Below are positions 26,304 to 34,024 of a stretch of DNA of 64,000 nt, in pieces. Both the position numbers and the translations under genes were made by a program. The notes beneath the pieces were generated by a model that saw nothing but the letters and a program-made list of their open reading frames with translations, made no database searches and was not told the DNA's origin. Location of the stretch: assembly GCA_000023405.1 (NCBI GenBank), contig CP001643.1, positions 2,976,001 to 3,040,000 on the forward strand. The letters are read 5' to 3'. This stretch comes from Brachybacterium faecium DSM 4810 (GTDB taxonomy: Bacteria; Actinomycetota; Actinomycetes; Actinomycetales; Dermabacteraceae). How positions within the stretch are numbered: position 1 is the stretch's first letter; every line of letters starts with the position of its first letter.

Positions 26304-26333
26304 GGGCCGACGGGGTCAGCCGCCCGTCGGCCC
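26304..26333 (+). terminator. Hairpin terminator after the GntP permease
   Basis: GGGCCGACGGG (26304-26314) and CCCGTCGGCCC (26323-26333) form a perfect 11-bp stem with an 8-base loop, 37 bp after the permease stop and just before the next gene's TAGGCT box. There is no T-tract. Confidence 0.6.
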
Positions 26334-26340
26334 CGCCCCG

Positions 26341-26346
26341 TAGGCT
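26341..26346 (+). promoter_or_regulatory. -10 box (TAGGCT)
   Basis: TAGGCT lies 37 bp upstream of the GTG of the pentapeptide-repeat gene and directly after a terminator hairpin. The same hexamer precedes the LppM-like gene (45576-45581). Confidence 0.45.
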
Positions 26347-26383
26347 CGGCTCCCGCCCGTCATCGTCGAACCCCGAGGTCCTC

Positions 26384-27046
26384 GTGCGCACTCGCTCCAC
26401 CACCCGTCCGCCCGTGCTCGAACGCCTGGTGCTCCCTCCTCTCGAGGACGCCGACGCCTCGCAGCTCGCGGCCCAGGAGCATCACGAGGGGCTCCGCCTC
26501 GTGGGCGCCGACCTCACCGGCTGCGATCTCACCGGTGCCACGTTCACCGAGTGCGAGCTGGTGGGCGTCACCGCGCACACCACGATCCTCCAGCACTCGC
26601 GCCTCATCGAGACCCGCATCGAACGGCTCAACGCCCCGGTGCTCGACGCGACCCGCTCCACCTGGCGTGACGTCGAGCTGAGCGGCTCGCGCGTCGGGGC
26701 GCTGGACATCTACGACGCCGAGATCCGCTCCACCCGCTGCACCGGCAGCAAGTTCGACTGGATCAACCTGCGCTCGTCCACCCTCGAGGACGTGCTGTTC
26801 GAGGACTGCACGATCAACGAGCTCGACCTCGGCGGGGCGTCCGCGGCGCGGGTGGCATTCGTGAACTGCCACGTGGGCAGCCTGGCCCTCGCGCACACCC
26901 GTCTCGCCGATGTGGACCTGCGGGGCCTCGAGATCGGGACGATCAGCAACCTCGAGGGCCTCGCCGGCGCCACTGTCGACGCCCAGCAGGTCAGCACCCT
27001 CGCTCCCGCCCTCGCGAGCCACCTCGGGATCCGCGTCGAGGGGTGA
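26384..27046 (+). CDS. Pentapeptide-repeat protein
   Basis: A 220-residue protein built largely of pentapeptide units: LRLVGADLTGCDLTGATFTE, then degenerate repeats through FDWINLRSSTLEDVLFEDC and LALAHTRLADVDLRGLEIG, ending in a short non-repeat C-terminus. Such sequences fold into a right-handed quadrilateral beta-helix. Some family members mimic DNA and protect gyrase, but nothing here shows that activity. The start is the GTG at 26384, without a strong ribosome site. It converges with the glycosyltransferase gene, 42 bp apart. Confidence 0.85.
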   Translation: MRTRSTTRPPVLERLVLPPLEDADASQLAAQEHHEGLRLVGADLTGCDLTGATFTECELVGVTAHTTILQHSRLIETRIERLNAPVLDATRSTWRDVELSGSRVGALDIYDAEIRSTRCTGSKFDWINLRSSTLEDVLFEDCTINELDLGGASAARVAFVNCHVGSLALAHTRLADVDLRGLEIGTISNLEGLAGATVDAQQVSTLAPALASHLGIRVEG

Positions 27047-27088
27047 GGCAGCGACCGGAGCTGCTCCCTGGGGCGGCGGGGATGCCGC

Positions 27089-28207
27089 TCAGGCGTGCTG
27101 CTCGATCGCCATCTCGTAGTAGCGCAGCAGATCATCGGAGGCGTTCTCCCAGGAGAACCTCTCGGCCTCGGCGCGGGCCGCCTCGCGGATCCTTCCGCGC
27201 AGCGCGTCGTCCCCGAGCCGGGTCAGCGCCGCGTCGAGGCTCGCCTCGTCCCCGGAGTCGAAGAGCAGCCCGTCCACCCCGTCGGTGACCTGCTCCATCG
27301 TCGGCCCCGACCGGGCCGCGACCACGGGCAGACCGGAGGCCATGCCCTCGAGGATCACCAGCCCGAGCGTCTCCGTGACGGAGGGGAACACGAAGGCGTC
27401 GGCGCTCGCGAAGGCGCTCGCCAGCTCCTCCCCCTCCATGAACCCGGGGAACAGCGTGGCGGTGCCGGCGAAATGCTGCTCGAGCTCGCGCCGGTACGGG
27501 CCGTCGCCCACGATCGCGAGCGCGACGTCATCCCGCCGCTCCATCATCGGCCGCAGGGTGTGGATCTCCTTCTCCGCCGCGAGGCGCCCCACGAAGACCA
27601 GCAGCTTCTTCTCCGGATGCCCCTGGGTGAGGCGCTCGCGCATCGCCGCCGAGGCGAAGCGCGGATGGAAGGTCTGCGTGTCCACGCCGCGGCGCACCAC
27701 GTGCAGGTTCGGCAGCCCCTTCTCGGCGAGCTCGGCGCGCATCGTCTCGGAGGTCGCGATGTTGACGTCCGCGAGCGCATGGTTGCGCTTGATCTGCCAC
27801 CACACCGCCGGTTTCCCCCATGACCAGGCCCGGTACAGGTCCAGGTAGCGCGGGATGTGCGTGTGATAGCTCGCGACCAGCGGGATCCTCTGCCGCTTGG
27901 CGGCGAACGCCCCCGAGGAGGCCAGCAGGATCGGCTGGGCGGCGTGGACCACGTCCGGGTGGAAGCCGCGGATGATGCCGTCCACGGTGGGGGTGGGCAG
28001 GGTGAAGCGCCGATGCTTGTAGAACGGCAGCGTCACCGGGCGGATGCCCACCACACGGGCCCCCGCGTGCTCGGTGACGCCGAGTTCCGGCGCGATCACC
28101 ATGACCTCGTGCCCGAGCTCGGTGAACCGCTCGACGGCGTGGCGCAGCCGGGTCACCACGCCGTCGACCGACGGCAGGAAGGTCTCCGTGACGATCGCGA
28201 TCTTCAC
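27089..28207 (-). CDS. sqdX: GT4 glycosyltransferase, probable sulfoquinovosyltransferase (SqdX/SQD2-like)
   Basis: A 372-residue GT-B glycosyltransferase. The N-terminal half has MKIAIVTETFLPSVDGVVTR, HEVMVIAPELGVTEHAGARV, HPDVVHAAQPILL and the acceptor-side block LVASYHTHIPRYLDLY. The C-terminal half has LLVFVGRLAAEKEIHTLRPM, VGDGPYRRELEQHFAG, GEELASAFASADAFVFPS and TETLGLVILEGMASG, the nucleotide-sugar site. The order and wording match plant SQD2 and cyanobacterial SqdX, which move sulfoquinovose from UDP-sulfoquinovose to diacylglycerol. The paired UDP-sulfoquinovose synthase gene 10 bp upstream makes that role likely. The main alternative is a PimB/MgtA-type mannosyltransferase, which shares the same family. 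Confidence 0.8.
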   Translation of the reverse strand: MKIAIVTETFLPSVDGVVTRLRHAVERFTELGHEVMVIAPELGVTEHAGARVVGIRPVTLPFYKHRRFTLPTPTVDGIIRGFHPDVVHAAQPILLASSGAFAAKRQRIPLVASYHTHIPRYLDLYRAWSWGKPAVWWQIKRNHALADVNIATSETMRAELAEKGLPNLHVVRRGVDTQTFHPRFASAAMRERLTQGHPEKKLLVFVGRLAAEKEIHTLRPMMERRDDVALAIVGDGPYRRELEQHFAGTATLFPGFMEGEELASAFASADAFVFPSVTETLGLVILEGMASGLPVVAARSGPTMEQVTDGVDGLLFDSGDEASLDAALTRLGDDALRGRIREAARAEAERFSWENASDDLLRYYEMAIEQHA

Positions 28208-28217
28208 GGGGCCGGGC

Positions 28218-29366
28218 TCACTTCCAGGTGACGGTCGGCATGACCAGCTCGCGCTTGACGCGGTCGGTGTTGTTCATGGCGACCTTGATGACCTCGGTGA
28301 GGTGCTCCTCCGTCAGCAGGTGCGGCTCCAGGCCCAGGGACAGCAGCGTGGTGTTCACGGCGTTGTAGTAGTGGTCGTACTTCTCCACGCGGGGGTTGTC
28401 CATGCTGGAGATGGCGACCTCGTTGCCGAGATCCGCCGCGACCTTCTGCACCTTCTGCGCCAGCTCCTTGACCGAGAACTGCTCGGTGAACTGGTTGTAG
28501 ACCCGGAACTCGCCGCGATCGGCGGGGTTCTCGCAGGCGATCTCGATGCAGCGCACCGTGTCCTGGATGTCGAGGTAGCCGCGGGTCTGGGAGCCGTTGC
28601 CGTAGACGGTGAGGTCATGGCCGATGGCCGCCTGGATGATGAAGCGGTTCAGGGCGGTGCCGAACACGGCGTCGTAGTCGAAACGGTTCACCAGGCGGGG
28701 ATCCAGGCGGGTCTCGTCCGTCTCCAGCCCGTAGACCACGCCCTGGTTCAGATCGGTGGCGCGGATGCCCCAGATCTTGCAGGCGAACATGATGTTGTCG
28801 CTGTCGTGGACCTTGGTCAGGTGGTAGAAGGAGCCGGGCTGCTTGGGGTACGGCAGGCGGTCCTTGCGGCCCTTGTGCTCGACCTCCAGCCAGCCCTCCT
28901 CGATGTCGATGTTGGGCTGGCCGTACTCCCCCATCGTGCCGAGCTTGACCAGGTGGCAGTCGGGGGCGAAGTCCTTGATCGCCCACAGCACGTTCAGGGT
29001 GCCCTCGATGTTGTTGCGGTGGTTCTCGATCGCGTGCTCGCGGTCGATCATCGAGTAGGGGGCCGAGCGGTGCTCGGCGAAGTGCACGAAGGCCTCGGGC
29101 TGCACTGCACGGAAGACCGCGGCCACCTCGTCATAGTCGGTGAGGTCCGCGATGCGCACCGCGATGTCCCTGCCGGAGACCTCCTTCCACGCCGCGACCC
29201 GCTCCTCGAGCGGGAGGATCGGGGTGACCGAGTTGGAGCCGAGCTCCTCGTCGATGTCCCGGCGCACCAGGTTGTCCACGATCGTGACGTCGTGGCCCTT
29301 CTGCGAGAGGTACAGGGCGGTGGGCCAGCCGCAGAATCCATCTCCGCCGGCGACGACGATCTTCAT
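28218..29366 (-). CDS. sqdB: UDP-sulfoquinovose synthase (SqdB/SQD1)
   Basis: A 382-residue SDR-type enzyme making UDP-sulfoquinovose from UDP-glucose and sulfite, the head-group donor for sulfolipid (SQDG). The similarity to plant SQD1 is striking: MKIVVAGGDGFCGWPTALYL, VDNLVRRDIDEELG, HFAEHRSAPYSMIDREHAIE, CHLVKLGTMGEYGQPNIDIE, PGSFYHLTKVHDSDNIMF, WGIRATDLNQGVVYGLETDE, RGYLDIQDTVRCIEIA and YNQFTEQFSVKELAQ. The catalytic Thr-Met (GTMGEYG) and Tyr/Lys (YHLTK) are kept. The ATG at 29366 has GGAGG 9 bp upstream; an in-frame upstream start at 29429 is less likely. It is the first gene of a two-gene unit with the glycosyltransferase. Confidence 0.93.
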   Translation of the reverse strand: MKIVVAGGDGFCGWPTALYLSQKGHDVTIVDNLVRRDIDEELGSNSVTPILPLEERVAAWKEVSGRDIAVRIADLTDYDEVAAVFRAVQPEAFVHFAEHRSAPYSMIDREHAIENHRNNIEGTLNVLWAIKDFAPDCHLVKLGTMGEYGQPNIDIEEGWLEVEHKGRKDRLPYPKQPGSFYHLTKVHDSDNIMFACKIWGIRATDLNQGVVYGLETDETRLDPRLVNRFDYDAVFGTALNRFIIQAAIGHDLTVYGNGSQTRGYLDIQDTVRCIEIACENPADRGEFRVYNQFTEQFSVKELAQKVQKVAADLGNEVAISSMDNPRVEKYDHYYNAVNTTLLSLGLEPHLLTEEHLTEVIKVAMNNTDRVKRELVMPTVTWK

Positions 29367-29513
29367 TGCGTGAGTCCTCCAAAGGTCCTGGTCCCGGCGT
29401 ATCGGTGGGGCCACAGCCGGATTGTGCAAGTCGGGGCCCGCCCATAACGTAGTGCAGGTCGGGGCGCAGCTCGGAGCCGAGGAGCACCCACCTGGACAGC
29501 GGAGGGACGGACC

Positions 29514-30491
29514 ATGAACAACAGCGACGACGAGAGTGCGGCAGGCCGTCCTCCCCTGGCGGATTCCACTGTATCCCGCAGATCCGGACCGACGCTGGAC
29601 GCCGCCTCAGGGCCGACGGCGGCAACCGTGCCGAGCGCTCCCCGACCGCTGCCGGACACCTCCCGCCGGGTGCTCGTGATGGGCATCGTCAACCGCACCC
29701 GGGACTCCTTCTTCGACGAGGGCCGCACCTGGGCTCTGGACGCCGCCGTGGCCGCGGGGCTCGAGGCGGCGGAGGACGGCGCCGACCTCATCGACGTGGG
29801 CGGCGTGAAGTTCGCCCCGGGCGAGGCGCTGCCCGTCGAGGAGGAGATCGAGCGGGTGACCCCGGTGCTCGAGGCGCTGCGCCGGGAGCTGCCCGGGCAC
29901 GTGCGGCTCTCGGTCGACACCTTCCACGCGCCCGTCGCCCGCGCCGCGCTCGAGGTGGGCGCGGACCTCATCAACGACACCACCGGGCTCTCGGACCCGC
30001 AGATGGCCGCGACCGTCGCCGAGACCGGCGCCTCGCTGGTCATCACCCACTCGCTCGCGCAGCCGCGCCGCCCCTACGCCCACCCGCGCTACGAGGACGT
30101 GGTCCAGGAGGTGCGCGCGTTCCTCGCCGACCGGCTGGACCGCGCCCTCGCGGCCGGCATCCCGCGCGAGAGGATCGTGCTGGACCCGGGCCCGGACCTG
30201 AACAAGAACACCGAGCAGACCCTCGAGATGCTGCGCGACTGGCACGAGTACGCCTCGCTCGGCCTGCCGCTGCTCGCCGCGCTGTCCCGCAAGGACTTCG
30301 TGGGCGAATCCCTCGGCCTGCCCAAGCAGGACCGCCTCGAGGGATCCCTCGCCGCGGCCGCCTGGACGATCCGCCACGGCGCCCGGATCCTGCGCGTCCA
30401 CGACGTGCGCGCCACGGTGCGGATGGCGCGCATGCTCGAGGTGCTCGCCGGCTGGCGGGATCCGGCCGGGCCGCTGGTGCACAACGTGTGA
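29514..30491 (+). CDS. Dihydropteroate synthase-like protein (FolP2 type)
   Basis: A 325-residue TIM-barrel protein related to dihydropteroate synthase. It has MGIVNRTRDSFFDEGRTW, where canonical FolP has MGVLNVTPDSFSDGG. Other blocks are ADLIDVGGVKFAPGEALPVE, LSVDTFHAPVARAALEVGAD, LINDTTGLSDPQMAA and LLAALSRKDFVGESLGL, with the pterin-binding aspartates. The altered first loop and VGGVKFAPG for the usual DVGGESTRPG are marks of the actinobacterial FolP2 group, reported to lack dihydropteroate synthase activity in M. leprae. GGAGGG precedes the ATG. No folate genes are nearby; it diverges from the sulfolipid genes across 147 bp. True substrate unknown. Confidence 0.85.
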   Translation: MNNSDDESAAGRPPLADSTVSRRSGPTLDAASGPTAATVPSAPRPLPDTSRRVLVMGIVNRTRDSFFDEGRTWALDAAVAAGLEAAEDGADLIDVGGVKFAPGEALPVEEEIERVTPVLEALRRELPGHVRLSVDTFHAPVARAALEVGADLINDTTGLSDPQMAATVAETGASLVITHSLAQPRRPYAHPRYEDVVQEVRAFLADRLDRALAAGIPRERIVLDPGPDLNKNTEQTLEMLRDWHEYASLGLPLLAALSRKDFVGESLGLPKQDRLEGSLAAAAWTIRHGARILRVHDVRATVRMARMLEVLAGWRDPAGPLVHNV

Positions 30492-30518
30492 GGCCGAGGC
30501 CCGGTCAGCCCCGCCGGT

Positions 30519-31328
30519 TCAGCCCCCGTGCTCCTCGAGCACCGCGTCGGCCAGGCGCGGCATGACCTCGCGGTGCGCGTCGCAGAAGTCGTGCGAGGTG
30601 CCCACCACGAGCGCGAGGTCCGCCGCGGGGTCCACCCAGAAGGCGGTGCCGCGCATGCCGAAGTGGCCCACGGTGGCGGGGCTGTTGCCGGTGCCGGTCC
30701 AGTGCGGGGACTTGGTGCCGCGCACCTCGATCCCGAGGCCGAAGGGGTTGGGGGTCTGCTTGCCGAAGCCGGGCATGATGCCCACCAGCTCGGGGAACTG
30801 CACCCCGGTCAGCTCCGCGTGCCAGCGCTCCTCGAGCAGGGTGGGGCGCAGCAGCTCGGCCGCGAAGAGGGCGAGGTCGGTGAGCGGGCCGTGCGCGCCG
30901 ACGGAGGGCGAGCCGTCCCACACCAGGCCCTCCATGCCCAGCCGCTGCGCGATCCGCTCCTGGATCCAGTCGCCGTAGTCCCGGCCCAGGGCGCGCTCGA
31001 GGTGTCGGGCGGCCTCGTCGATGCCGTAGTTCGAGTAGTGGCGGCGCAGCCCCGGCGCCTGCAGCGTGCGCTCGGAGTCGTAGAAGCAGCCGGAGGCGTG
31101 GGAGAGCAGGTGGCGCAGCGTCGCGCCGGGAGGGCCGGCCGGGTCCTCGAGCGCGGCCCGGCCCTCCTGCACGGCGAGCACCGCGCCGCAGCCGGTGAGG
31201 GTCTTGGTGACCGAGCGCCACGGCCGCACCCGCTCCACGTCCCCGCGCCGGGCGCGCTCCCCCTCGGGGCCGAGCACGATCGCGGCGGCCTCGAAGCCGA
31301 AGTCCGCGAGCAGGTCCAGCGCGGTCAT
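30519..31328 (-). CDS. Serine hydrolase of the beta-lactamase/penicillin-binding fold (copy 2)
   Basis: A 269-residue protein. The active-site SxxK is RSVTKTL near residue 40, the YxN motif is HYSNYG, and the late block GHFGMRGTAFWVDPAADLAL stands where a KTG-like element falls in this family. No signal peptide is visible, so it is probably cytoplasmic. It starts in an ATGA overlap with the upstream paralogue and shares nearly every block with it (LRHLLSHASG, ELVGIMPGFGKQTPNPFGLG, WTGTGNSPATVGHFG). This is a tandem duplication. The reaction is probably esterase- or amidase-like; antibiotic resistance cannot be inferred. Confidence 0.85.
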   Translation of the reverse strand: MTALDLLADFGFEAAAIVLGPEGERARRGDVERVRPWRSVTKTLTGCGAVLAVQEGRAALEDPAGPPGATLRHLLSHASGCFYDSERTLQAPGLRRHYSNYGIDEAARHLERALGRDYGDWIQERIAQRLGMEGLVWDGSPSVGAHGPLTDLALFAAELLRPTLLEERWHAELTGVQFPELVGIMPGFGKQTPNPFGLGIEVRGTKSPHWTGTGNSPATVGHFGMRGTAFWVDPAADLALVVGTSHDFCDAHREVMPRLADAVLEEHGG

Positions 31329-32173
31329 CGCGCCTCGGCACCGCCGAAGCGCTCGAGCACCGCGTCGGTGAGCCCGGGCCACACGCGCACGTGCTCGGGA
31401 CCGAAGGGCTCCTCGCCGAGGAACGCGGCGCAGAGCCCGCGGGCCGGGTCGACCCAGAGGAAGGAGCCGGACTGGCCGAAGTGGCCGAAGGTCTGCGGGG
31501 AGGAGCCGGAGCCCGTCCAGTGCGGGTCCTTCTCGCCGCGGATCTCGACTCCGAGCCCCCAGTCGTTGGGCTTCTGGCGGCCGTAGCCGGGCAGGATCCC
31601 CGCGAGCCCCGGGAACTGCACGGAGGTCGCCTCGCGCCAGAGCTCCGTCGAGATCAGGGTGGGGGCGAGCAGCTCCCGGCCGACGACCAGCAGGTCGCGC
31701 ACGGAGCCGCGGTAGCCCGCGGCCGGGGAGCCGGTGACCTCGAGGTCGGTGAGGTCCAGCGCCTCGACGACGGTCTGCTCGATCCACTCGGGGAAGTCGT
31801 AGCCGGTGGACTCCTCGACGTGGGCGGCGAGCACCTCGAAGCCGGTGTTCGAGTAGATGCGGCGGGCGCCGACGCCGCCGACCACCTCGTCCCCGTCGAA
31901 GGCGTAGCCGGCGGTGTGCGCGAGCAGGTGCCGCACCGTCGCCCCCTCGGGTCCGGCCGGCTCGTCGAGGTCGACGAGGCCGCGTTCGACGGCGACGAGG
32001 GTGCCGAGGGCGGCCAGGGGCTTCGAGACGCTGGCGAGGGGCCAGACGTGCTCCGCGTCCCCCTGGGTGTGCAGGGTGCGCTCCGCGTCGGTCACCCCCC
32101 AGGCGTGGGCGAAGTCGACGTCGACGGGGATCTCGGGCAGGGTCTCGGTCTCCACACCCTCACTATGCCCCAT
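31325..32173 (-). CDS. Serine hydrolase of the beta-lactamase/penicillin-binding fold (copy 1)
   Basis: A paralogue of the downstream gene, 282 residues from the ATG at 32173. SxxK is LASVSKPLAALGTL, YxN is IYSNTGFEVLAAHVE, and the late block is FGHFGQSGSFLWVDPARGLC. Upstream (ATG 32200) and downstream (GTG 32155) starts are also in frame, and none has a well-spaced ribosome site. There is no signal sequence. The pair lies between folP2-like and L,D-transpeptidase genes; a role in cell-wall turnover is possible but not shown. Confidence 0.83.
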   Translation of the reverse strand: MGHSEGVETETLPEIPVDVDFAHAWGVTDAERTLHTQGDAEHVWPLASVSKPLAALGTLVAVERGLVDLDEPAGPEGATVRHLLAHTAGYAFDGDEVVGGVGARRIYSNTGFEVLAAHVEESTGYDFPEWIEQTVVEALDLTDLEVTGSPAAGYRGSVRDLLVVGRELLAPTLISTELWREATSVQFPGLAGILPGYGRQKPNDWGLGVEIRGEKDPHWTGSGSSPQTFGHFGQSGSFLWVDPARGLCAAFLGEEPFGPEHVRVWPGLTDAVLERFGGAEAR

Positions 32174-32251
32174 CGCCCCCGACCCCGCAGTCGTGACCAT
32201 TTCGTGACTTATCCGTTTTGTCCGCTCGACCAGGGGTGTCGCCGACTACTC

Positions 32252-32280
32252 GCCGGGAACCTTCCGGCCTGCGGATTTTT
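32252..32280 (+). terminator. Hairpin followed by T5 in the L,D-transpeptidase leader region
   Basis: GCCGG (32252-32256) and CCGGC (32264-32268) form a short stem. Eight bases later comes TTTTT (32276-32280), the longest T run in the neighbourhood. It may be a weak intrinsic terminator or attenuator, lying upstream of the promoter at 32285-32314. Confidence 0.35.
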
Positions 32281-32284
32281 CCTG

Positions 32285-32314
32285 TTGTTTACTCTTCTTT
32301 GGCGTGCTCATGAT
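32285..32314 (+). promoter_or_regulatory. Promoter of the L,D-transpeptidase gene
   Basis: TTGTTT (32285-32290) and CATGAT (32309-32314) are 18 bp apart in an unusually AT-rich stretch, with a predicted leader of about 40 bases to the ATG at 32360. Confidence 0.5.
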
Positions 32315-32359
32315 GGGGCCGACGTCTCAGAGTCGAGCGCCCCTGAGAGGGGAAGAACG

Positions 32360-33124
32360 ATGGAACCCACCGACCGCACCCGACGGCCCGCACCGTCCCC
32401 GCCCGCCCCGCCGGCCCTTCCGCCCCTGCTGCCCGTGGCGGCGCCCTCGCGCCGCGCCCTGCTGCTCGGGGCGGGCACGCTGGGGGCGGGCATCGCGCTC
32501 GGCACCGGCGCCGCCGCGGCCGCCCCGCCCACGCTCCGCCGCGGCGACCGGGGCGCCGGCGTGAAGAGCCTGCAGCAGGACCTCGCGGACCTCCGCTACT
32601 GGCTCGGAGCCGTCGACGGCTCCTTCGGCCACAACACCCAGCAGGCCGTCTACGCGCTGCAGAAGGCCGCGGGCCTCGCGAAGGACGGCGTCGTCGGCCC
32701 GAAGACGTACAGCGCGCTCTCCCGCGGCGTCCAGCCGAAGCGCCGCATCACCAGCGGCGTCGGCGTCGAGGTGGCGCTCGGATCGCAGCTGCTCATCGCC
32801 ACCACGAAGGGCAGGCTCGCCTACATCCTCAACACCTCGACCGGCAGCGGCGAGCGCTACTACTCCGGCGGGCGCTGGAAGACGGCGACCACCCCGAAGG
32901 GCGACTTCCAGATGTACAGCCTGTACAGCAGCGGCTGGCAGAGCGGCCCGCTGGGCAACCTCTACCGGCCCGGCTACTACGATCGCGGCTGGGCGATCCA
33001 CGGCTCGACCTCGATCCCCACCTACCCCGCCTCCCACGGCTGCTGCCGCATCTCCGTCAGGGCGACCGACATGCTGTGGAAGGCCTCCTGGTTCGTGAAG
33101 GGGCGCCGGGTGCTCATCTACTGA
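32360..33124 (+). CDS. Secreted L,D-transpeptidase with peptidoglycan-binding domain
   Basis: A 254-residue secreted protein. A proline-rich N-terminus leads into SRRALLLGAGTLGAGIALG, a twin-arginine-like signal. Residues about 58-110 are a peptidoglycan-binding domain (LRRGDRGAGVKSLQQDLADL; VDGSFGHNTQQAVYALQKAA). The C-terminal half is a YkuD-type catalytic domain with WAIHGSTSIPTYPASHGCCR, where the second histidine and a cysteine of HGCCR form the active site. YkuD enzymes make 3-3 cross-links or attach proteins to peptidoglycan. GGGGAAG precedes the ATG. It lies just upstream of the fha-pkn island, which also acts on the wall. Confidence 0.92.
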   Translation: MEPTDRTRRPAPSPPAPPALPPLLPVAAPSRRALLLGAGTLGAGIALGTGAAAAAPPTLRRGDRGAGVKSLQQDLADLRYWLGAVDGSFGHNTQQAVYALQKAAGLAKDGVVGPKTYSALSRGVQPKRRITSGVGVEVALGSQLLIATTKGRLAYILNTSTGSGERYYSGGRWKTATTPKGDFQMYSLYSSGWQSGPLGNLYRPGYYDRGWAIHGSTSIPTYPASHGCCRISVRATDMLWKASWFVKGRRVLIY

Positions 33125-33225
33125 GCCGTCGCTGCGCCGGCCCGCCGCACACCTCTTCACCAGCCCTGCACGAATCCCTCGCCGCCTCCCCGCCCGGCGG
33201 GCACGGCCCGGACCTGCTCACGCGA

Positions 33226-33231
33226 TACGAT
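33226..33231 (+). promoter_or_regulatory. -10 box (TACGAT) of the fha-pkn operon
   Basis: TACGAT lies 72 bp before the fhaA GTG. An in-frame ATG at 33241, only 9 bp after this box, would extend FhaA by 21 residues, but FhaA proteins normally begin with the GILDRIERGL block. Confidence 0.45.
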
Positions 33232-33303
33232 CGGGGAGCGATGAGCCTCGCCCCCGGGCGCGGCTCCCGCACCTGTCAGCCACAGCGAGAGCGAAGGACC
33301 ACC

Positions 33304-34017
33304 GTGGGGATCTTGGATCGGATCGAGCGCGGCCTCGACCGCGGCGTGACGAGCGTCTTCTCACCCGGCCGTGGGCAGCTGAAGCCGCTGGACCTGGCGC
33401 AGGGCCTCAAGCGCGAATGCGATGACCAGATCCAGGTGCTCGACCGCACCCGCACCCTCGCGCCCAACGTCTTCTCGATCTACCTGCATTCGCAGGACTA
33501 CGAACGCTTCGCCTCCTGGCAGGACACCCTGCTCGACGAGCTGCAGCGGGTGCTCATGGAGCACGCCGACAAGCAGCGGTACATGTTCGTCGGCGCCGTC
33601 TCCGTCTCGCTCGAGCAGGACGACGAGGTGCGCGCCGGCCGCTTCGAGACCGAGTCCCGCACCGAGCGCGGAAGCGTCGCGCCCGCGACCGACGCGGCGC
33701 AGTCCGGCTCCGGCGGCAGCCCGATCATCGAGATCGACGGCCAGCAGTACCTGCTGACCGGCCCGGTCACCGTGATCGGCCGCGGCGGCGACGCGGACAT
33801 CATCCTCGAGGACACGGGCGTCTCCCGCCACCACCTCGAGCTGCGCGCCGAGGCCGACGGCACCCTCATCGCCACGGATCTCGGCTCCACCAACGGCACC
33901 TTCGTGGACGGGGAGCGGATCCGCACCCCCGTCGCGCTCCAGGACCGCTCGCTGCTCAAGATCGGCCGCACCCGCCTGACCGTCCTGCTCCCCGCCGCCG
34001 GCCCGGTCGGCTGGTGA
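33304..34017 (+). CDS. fhaA: FhaA: DUF3662 and FHA domain protein
   Basis: A 237-residue phosphothreonine-reading protein. The N-terminal DUF3662 domain (VGILDRIERGLDRGVTSVFS; PLDLAQGLKRECDDQIQVLD) is followed by a short linker. The C-terminal FHA domain has VIGRGGDADIILEDTGVSRH and DLGSTNGTFVDGERI. In mycobacteria FhaA binds phosphorylated MviN and other PknB targets at the membrane to control wall synthesis. It heads the operon that also encodes the kinases and their phosphatase. The GTG at 33304 has AAGGA upstream. Confidence 0.93.
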   Translation: MGILDRIERGLDRGVTSVFSPGRGQLKPLDLAQGLKRECDDQIQVLDRTRTLAPNVFSIYLHSQDYERFASWQDTLLDELQRVLMEHADKQRYMFVGAVSVSLEQDDEVRAGRFETESRTERGSVAPATDAAQSGSGGSPIIEIDGQQYLLTGPVTVIGRGGDADIILEDTGVSRHHLELRAEADGTLIATDLGSTNGTFVDGERIRTPVALQDRSLLKIGRTRLTVLLPAAGPVGW

Positions 34018-34024
34018 GCGCCCC

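Noticed and set aside
32174..32359. A c-di-AMP (ydaO-type) riboswitch before the L,D-transpeptidase gene
   Set aside because: Wall-hydrolase and transpeptidase genes of actinobacteria can carry one, but I could not find the conserved paired elements; only a short hairpin with T5 is visible.
33241..33303. Upstream ATG start for fhaA
   Set aside because: In frame and preceded by GGGGAG, but only 9 bp after the -10 box; the added residues (MSLAPGRGSRTCQPQ) are not FhaA-like.
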